A stretch of 64,000 nt of DNA from Dyadobacter diqingensis (lineage in GTDB: Bacteria; Bacteroidota; Bacteroidia; Cytophagales; Spirosomataceae). This document shows positions 61,821 to 64,000 of this stretch, piece after piece (the first letter of the stretch is position 1; every line of letters starts with the position of its first letter). The DNA is taken from the NCBI RefSeq assembly GCF_024220585.1, contig NZ_JAMXKF010000004.1, forward strand, positions 682,001 to 746,000, written 5' to 3'. Below the pieces are notes generated by a model, which had not been told where the DNA came from, made no database searches, and saw only the letters and a list, made by a program, of their open reading frames with translations. Position numbers and translations under genes: made by a program.

Positions 61821-61828
61821 TATATTTG
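61821..61828 (+). promoter_or_regulatory. -7 promoter box of the 61.9-kb gene
   Basis: TATATTTG is an exact TAnnTTTG match, 34 bases before the TTG start codon. No obvious -33 TTG is present at 19-21 bases. The transcript would start near 61835. Confidence 0.45.
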
Positions 61829-61862
61829 TAATAATAAGCTTTTTGTTCAAAAACCCGGCCGT

Positions 61863-62390
61863 TTGAAAACACTTGTTTCCATATTACTCTTCGGACTCCT
61901 CTTCTTTAATATGATGGGGTTTTCCGTATATAATATACTGGGACTGAGTGAAAAAGAAAACCGGTCCGCAGCATCAGACAGCAACGATCTGCTGCTAAAA
62001 TTCCCCTTGGCGATGCCTTATTTAAACAACTGGCAGAATCCGGAACCATCGGATGAAGAACTTCTTACAGGTAATGAATACTATAAAATCGTTTCCAGGC
62101 AAATTGTAAATGACACCTTGTACGTGCACTGCGAATTTAGTCAGACTGCACGCGAACGCTTTTGGAGCCTCGTTTCAACGTTTGATGATGAAGCCAGCAC
62201 CAATAACGACGCCCACAAAGGGCTGCCGCTTTCTATTCTTAAAAACTTCCTGAAAGAGTACATGGCCATTGGCCGGAAGCATACATTTTACTTTTTTGAA
62301 TGGTCTTCTCCGGCAACATACCATTATGTGGCAGAACGGCCTTTAATACCCGCTGCAAGCATCCAGTCTCCTCCCCCGGATCTGATTTAA
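61863..62390 (+). CDS. Unknown membrane-anchored or secreted protein upstream of a TonB receptor
   Basis: The protein has 175 residues; the start is TTG (MKTLVSILLFGLLFFNMMGF, one N-terminal hydrophobic segment), because the next ATG would remove most of that segment. The rest is soluble and shows DTLYVHCEFSQTARERFW and HTFYFFEWSSPATYHYV with several His and Cys residues, then a proline-rich end. I do not recognise a family. It lies 189 bases before a FecA-like receptor on the same strand and may be part of the same metal-uptake locus. Confidence 0.7.
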   Translation: MKTLVSILLFGLLFFNMMGFSVYNILGLSEKENRSAASDSNDLLLKFPLAMPYLNNWQNPEPSDEELLTGNEYYKIVSRQIVNDTLYVHCEFSQTARERFWSLVSTFDDEASTNNDAHKGLPLSILKNFLKEYMAIGRKHTFYFFEWSSPATYHYVAERPLIPAASIQSPPPDLI

Positions 62391-62579
62391 ATTACGTTTT
62401 TACTTCTCAGGAAATCCTGTCAGGCTTTTTCCAGGTGTGAGATGTATAGGGCATGGTTTTCTCCGTGTTTTACACATTGATACTCCGGGTTATAGCCCTG
62501 AACGATTGTTTGTTCCCGCCATTGCGTGAGCAAGCAAACCTGCATAAAACATGATTAATCAGAATACCAGATAGCCCAT
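62391..62579. other. Leader before the TonB receptor gene
   Basis: The region contains a 5-bp CAGGA-AA-TCCTG hairpin near 62408-62420 and a T run at 62424-62430, a possible weak terminator. No clear Fur box or promoter was recognised. Confidence 0.35.
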
Positions 62580-64000
62580 ATGCTCTTGAAAACTTTTACT
62601 ATAAAAAAACAAAACCTTCTTTCCACCACCAACCCGCGACGGATTTTGACCTTGGCCTTTCTTATGCTGGTAAACGTAATCTGTTATGCCCAAAATTCGC
62701 TCACAGGCAGGATTATTGGCGGCAACGGATTAGGGATTGAAGGTGTAAGTGTACGAATCGAAGAAACAAAAAAAGGGGCAATTACGGACAAGGAAGGCTT
62801 TTTTACAATCGAAGCGGTACTGGCTGGCGAACAAACACTCCATATTTCTTCGGTTGGCTATTTTTCGCAGAAGCTGAAAACCAAGGTTATGGCCAGTGAG
62901 CGTAATCATGTGACCGTCACGCTCCGTGAAGATATCCAGCGATTGGAAGAAGTCGTGATCGAAGAAAAGAAAAATAGTATTCAGGTAGAGCGATTGCCTG
63001 ATGTACAGGGTGTTTACCTGCCAGCTGGAAAGAAAAATGAGGTAATTCAACTGGGCGGTGTAAACGCCAATATCTCGGAAAAAACCGGCCGTCAGATTTT
63101 CGCAAAAATTCCCGGCGTATTTGTATATGATATGGACGGCAGCGGCAATCAGATTAACATCTCCACCCGCGGACTCGACCCGCACCGTTCGTGGGAATAC
63201 AATATCCGGCAGAACGGAATCATCACCAATTCCGATATGTACGGCTACCCGGCCAGTCATTACAGCCCGGCTATGGAATCGATCGAGCGTATTGAGCTTG
63301 TGCGCGGATCAGCGTCGTTACAATATGGTGCTCAGTTTGGCGGGATGATCAATTATGTAACCAAACAACCCGACACGACCAAAGCATTTACTTTTGAGAC
63401 CATAAATTCCGGCGGTTCCTTTGGTTTGTTCAGTTCCTATAACGCGATCAGCGGAAAAGTCGGAAAACTGACCTACTCGGCATACTATCAGAAAAGACAT
63501 TCCGACGGATATCGTAAAAACGCCAGGTCGGATGCGCAATCCCAGTTTGCAAGCCTTACTTACGAATTCAGCAAGTCATTCAAGGTTAAAGCCGAACTGG
63601 GCCGTTCCTCCTATGTTTACCAGATTCCCGGACCATTAACCGATGCAATGTTTGCGGAAGATTCTCGTCAGGCAACTCGTTCCCGCAATTATTTCAACCC
63701 GGATATCTACGTTCCTTCCATTGTGGCAGATTGGAAATTAAACGCATCAACCAAGCTGCGCCTGACCAACTCAGGCGTTTTCGGAAGCCGGAACAGTGTG
63801 ATGATCGATGCTTTTGCCAACGTTCCGGACGTGATCGACCCGACCACCAATCAGTACAAAAACAGACAGGTTGATATTGATAACTTCAAAAGTTTCACCT
63901 CCGAACTGCGTCTTGTGCACCAATACCGTGTCGCCGGACTTACCAGTTTTGTATCGGGCGGGGTGCAGCTGATGAAAAATCACCTGCGCCGCCGACAGCT
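62580..64000 (+). CDS. FecA-like TonB-dependent receptor (3' end outside window)
   Basis: From ATG 62580 the frame stays open to the window end, 473 codons without a stop. The leader (TLAFLMLVNVICYAQ) is followed by a carboxypeptidase-regulatory-like domain (SLTGRIIGGNGLGIEGVSV, about 39-125), then the plug with STRGLDPHRSW, ITNSDMYGYPASHYSPAM, RIELVRGSASLQYGAQFGGM and NYVTKQP, and the start of the barrel. The STRGL...LVRG pattern is that of ferric dicitrate (FecA) and other siderophore receptors. It would import an iron or other metal chelate through TonB. About 250-300 residues are missing. Confidence 0.88.
   Translation, partial: MLLKTFTIKKQNLLSTTNPRRILTLAFLMLVNVICYAQNSLTGRIIGGNGLGIEGVSVRIEETKKGAITDKEGFFTIEAVLAGEQTLHISSVGYFSQKLKTKVMASERNHVTVTLREDIQRLEEVVIEEKKNSIQVERLPDVQGVYLPAGKKNEVIQLGGVNANISEKTGRQIFAKIPGVFVYDMDGSGNQINISTRGLDPHRSWEYNIRQNGIITNSDMYGYPASHYSPAMESIERIELVRGSASLQYGAQFGGMINYVTKQPDTTKAFTFETINSGGSFGLFSSYNAISGKVGKLTYSAYYQKRHSDGYRKNARSDAQSQFASLTYEFSKSFKVKAELGRSSYVYQIPGPLTDAMFAEDSRQATRSRNYFNPDIYVPSIVADWKLNASTKLRLTNSGVFGSRNSVMIDAFANVPDVIDPTTNQYKNRQVDIDNFKSFTSELRLVHQYRVAGLTSFVSGGVQLMKNHLRRRQ

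Noticed and set aside
62730..63260. 176-codon minus-strand open frame in the last 1.3 kb
   Set aside because: The plus strand is one continuous TonB-receptor frame from 62580 to the window end, with plug motifs, so the minus-strand frame is a shadow.
1..64000. CRISPR arrays, tRNA or rRNA genes, insertion sequences, prophage or integrase genes
   Set aside because: No repeat-spacer pattern, cloverleaf, transposase motif or phage structural gene was seen. The few short repeats are in gene leaders.

Overview
The window looks like a chromosomal segment of a Bacteroidota bacterium of the Cytophagales, most like Dyadobacter or another member of the Spirosomataceae. The reasons are the SusC/SusD pair, two proteins with type IX secretion (T9SS) C-terminal domains, an FtsX-DUF3098-UppP-TruB-RibF gene order, near absence of Shine-Dalgarno sequences, and several exact -7 boxes of the Bacteroidota type (TAnnTTTG). 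The genus is an inference. No rRNA, tRNA, CRISPR array, transposase or integrase was seen.

Layout. 1-1.8 kb: end of a small HMA-like protein, an MFS transporter and a VOC protein. 2.1-3.2 kb: a ParA-type ATPase with a small ribbon-helix-helix-like partner behind an AT-rich, repeat-bearing leader. 3.2-5.5 kb: a T9SS-secreted M64 peptidase coupled to a small secreted protein. 5.6-10.3 kb: a PLP-dependent decarboxylase/NTF2-like/DinB/EamA operon facing a divergent MocR-type regulator. 10.6-12.6 kb: a His-rich P1B metal ATPase. 13-31.9 kb: a mixed stretch of hydrolases and housekeeping genes: serine hydrolases, M61 peptidase, esterases, SGNH hydrolase, GNAT, GT-C glycosyltransferase, DUF1080, winged-helix protein, phosphotransferase, LspA, RluF, CE7 esterase, purine nucleoside phosphorylase and a Gfo/Idh/MocA oxidoreductase.

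31.9-41.9 kb: small conserved proteins, EtfBA, a bifunctional nuclease, the cell-envelope and housekeeping run ftsX-DUF3098-uppP-truB-ribF, an amidohydrolase and an AI-2E family transporter. 42-46.9 kb: a SusC/SusD glycan-uptake pair on the minus strand, preceded by two perfect LacI-type operators. 47.3-56.1 kb: a polysaccharide cluster with a GT-C membrane protein, a membrane-anchored SGNH protein, two GT4 and two GT2 glycosyltransferases, a WcaF-like acetyltransferase and a WecA/MraY-type initiating transferase; no flippase or polymerase was recognised. 56.2-60.4 kb: malic enzyme fused to a phosphotransacetylase-like domain, and a GH2 glycosidase. 60.6-64 kb: a T9SS-sorted surface protein, an unknown secreted or membrane protein, and the 5' part of a FecA-like TonB-dependent receptor that runs off the window.

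Nothing here is clearly a previously undescribed system. The best candidates for a second look are the ParA/RHH module with its repeated leader, the coupled M64 peptidase pair, the MocR-controlled decarboxylase/exporter operon, and the tandem operators in front of SusCD.
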